Positions 20,639 to 21,597 of a DNA stretch of 21,597 bases are shown here, piece after piece; the first letter of the stretch is position 1; each line of letters opens with the position of its first letter. This DNA comes from Chloracidobacterium sp. UBA3360. GTDB taxonomy: Bacteria; Acidobacteriota; Blastocatellia; Pyrinomonadales; Pyrinomonadaceae. A program made the translations under genes and the position numbers. Under the pieces are notes generated by a model. That model was not told where the DNA came from. It did no database searches and worked only from the letters and a program-made list of their open reading frames with translations. The DNA is taken from the NCBI GenBank assembly GCA_002360555.1, contig DEQS01000038.1:1-21597 (forward strand), written 5' to 3'.

Positions 20639-21597
20639 GGCTTTTTGGTCCCATCGACCGTAGCGTCTTTCACCTCGGTCTCAAATTTCCGATAGTCGTA
20701 GCTCTTGATCACCTGATTTACATCGATCCCTTTCACCAGCAGCACGCGGACCGACAAATTGATATCCGTCTGTGACGGCAGCCAGATCTCGTCGCCGACC
20801 CGCTCTTTTTCAAGCATAAACGTCGCGCCTTTCTTAAGTTTGGCGAGCACGCCTCCGCCGACATTATAGTTTTCAAAAAGCACTGCTTCGAGCCGGGCGA
20901 CCTGTTTGTCTTTCTCGTCGATCCACATCACGCCGGCAGTTTTACCAAAAAATTTGAGCATGCTCTTGGCGTTTTTCATATCAAACGCAGGGTTTGGCTC
21001 AAAATCAAAAACGACGCAGTCGCGTCCGCGAAATCGTTCGCGACGCGGGTTTAGCAGTTTTGACGCACGCAAAACCTCGGCGATCGAGATGCGGCGGTTG
21101 TCCTCGGAAGGCGTCCCGTCCACGTTTTGCTTGACCTTGCGGGCGTCTTCTTTGGCGATCTTTTTCTCGATCTCCTCGACCTGCTTGGCGGCATCCCGGT
21201 CGGCCTTTTCCTGATCGCCGCCGCTCAAAGGGCGGCCATTTTTCTCGATGACACGCTCAATGCGCGAGCCTTTGTAAAACGAAAGCTGGGTCGTTTCCGA
21301 CTCGGTCTCTCGCAGGTTGCCGTCCTTGCCAAGCTCGCGTTTCGTCACCTTTTGCGTAAACGAATAACTATCGAGCATCGCCTCGACGCGGTCCTCGTTA
21401 GCTTGTAAGTCTTTGAGCAGCGTCGGTATGTCCGGCAGAGGTTCGCCGGAAATATTTGGGAAATCAAACTCTGATTTAGCGATCTGCTGGTTTGTCCGAA
21501 CGTCTTCAAATTTAACTTCGTAGGTCTCGTTGCCGATGGTGATGCGATGGGTAAACGCTTGTTGAATGCCATTAACGCTGCGGTAATCGCTGTATTC
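20635..21597 (-). CDS. Tandem LolA-like protein, 5' end beyond the window
   Basis: The frame is open from 21597 to a TAG at 20635-20637, so only the C-terminal 320 residues are seen. The edge part (EYSDYRSVNGIQQAFTHRIT, later VKFEDVRTNQQIAKSEFDFP) looks like the end of a LolA-like domain. A second domain follows: LLKDLQANEDRVEAMLDSYS, QKVTKRELGKDGNLRETESE, a Lys/Glu-rich coiled stretch, DCVVFDFEPNPAFDM, KTAGVMWIDEKDKQVARLEA, and a final YDYRKFETEVKD. That pattern also fits a LolA-like fold, giving two in tandem. An internal ATG at 21378 is not the true start. The stop overlaps that of the PDZ gene by 4 bp. A lipoprotein-transport or lipid-binding role is only inferred. Confidence 0.75.
   Translation of the reverse strand, partial: EYSDYRSVNGIQQAFTHRITIGNETYEVKFEDVRTNQQIAKSEFDFPNISGEPLPDIPTLLKDLQANEDRVEAMLDSYSFTQKVTKRELGKDGNLRETESETTQLSFYKGSRIERVIEKNGRPLSGGDQEKADRDAAKQVEEIEKKIAKEDARKVKQNVDGTPSEDNRRISIAEVLRASKLLNPRRERFRGRDCVVFDFEPNPAFDMKNAKSMLKFFGKTAGVMWIDEKDKQVARLEAVLFENYNVGGGVLAKLKKGATFMLEKERVGDEIWLPSQTDINLSVRVLLVKGIDVNQVIKSYDYRKFETEVKDATVDGTKKP

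Noticed and set aside
1..21597. tRNA, rRNA, CRISPR array, transposase or prophage genes
   Set aside because: No cloverleaf-like or rRNA segments, no regularly spaced direct repeats and no recombinase-like products were seen.

Overview
The window is a dense stretch of bacterial chromosome of moderate G+C. It holds about 19 recognisable protein genes on both strands, plus two very small candidate genes. No gap exceeds 300 bases; the longest, 17451-17658, is filled by inverted repeats and a promoter. The gene repertoire suggests an Acidobacteriota bacterium, possibly class Blastocatellia: many signal-peptide proteins ending in A-Q, S9 peptidase, LolA-like proteins, an ECF sigma factor with a PDZ partner, a carboxypeptidase-regulatory-like protein and DUF4160/DUF2442. 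That placement is inferred from style and content, not from a marker gene. No rRNA, tRNA, CRISPR array, transposase or phage gene was seen.

Layout. (1) 1-1811, minus strand: purH, whose coding sequence carries two in-frame palindromic repeat elements, with a third related element at the left edge and a terminator-like hairpin just before the start codon. A 25-codon hydrophobic ORF lies upstream. (2) 2025-4926, plus strand: a tightly coupled trio of a secreted M61-like metallopeptidase, a double-SH3 lipoprotein and a small Smr-domain protein. It meets a small membrane/coiled-coil protein head-on through overlapping stop codons. (3) 5296-5730, plus strand: a DUF6941-like protein. (4) 12104 down to 5749, minus strand: class C acid phosphatase, S9 peptidase, an 81-nt inverted-repeat element, UDP-glucuronate decarboxylase, a second NDP-sugar SDR enzyme, a secreted carboxypeptidase-regulatory-like protein and a secreted unknown. 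(5) 12148-12324, plus strand: a 58-residue acidic protein. (6) 14344 down to 12341, minus strand: the DUF4160 and DUF2442 pair followed by a MATE exporter. (7) 16916 down to 14430, minus strand: a two-BON-domain secreted protein, a strong terminator, then typA. (8) 17450-17001, minus strand: trmL. (9) 17659-20638, plus strand: a LolA-like secreted protein, a secreted unknown, an ECF sigma factor and a membrane protein with a C-terminal PDZ domain, probably its partner. They meet a partial tandem-LolA-like gene that runs off the right edge.

How the genes work together. Most of the window concerns the cell envelope: nucleotide-sugar conversion (UDP-xylose), secreted peptidases and phosphatase, lipoprotein-fold proteins, BON proteins, drug export, and a membrane-linked sigma factor module. 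Housekeeping functions (purH, typA, trmL) are interspersed. The most unusual signal is the set of dispersed palindromic elements. Two of them are translated within an essential-type enzyme, reminiscent in principle of the Rickettsia palindromic elements.
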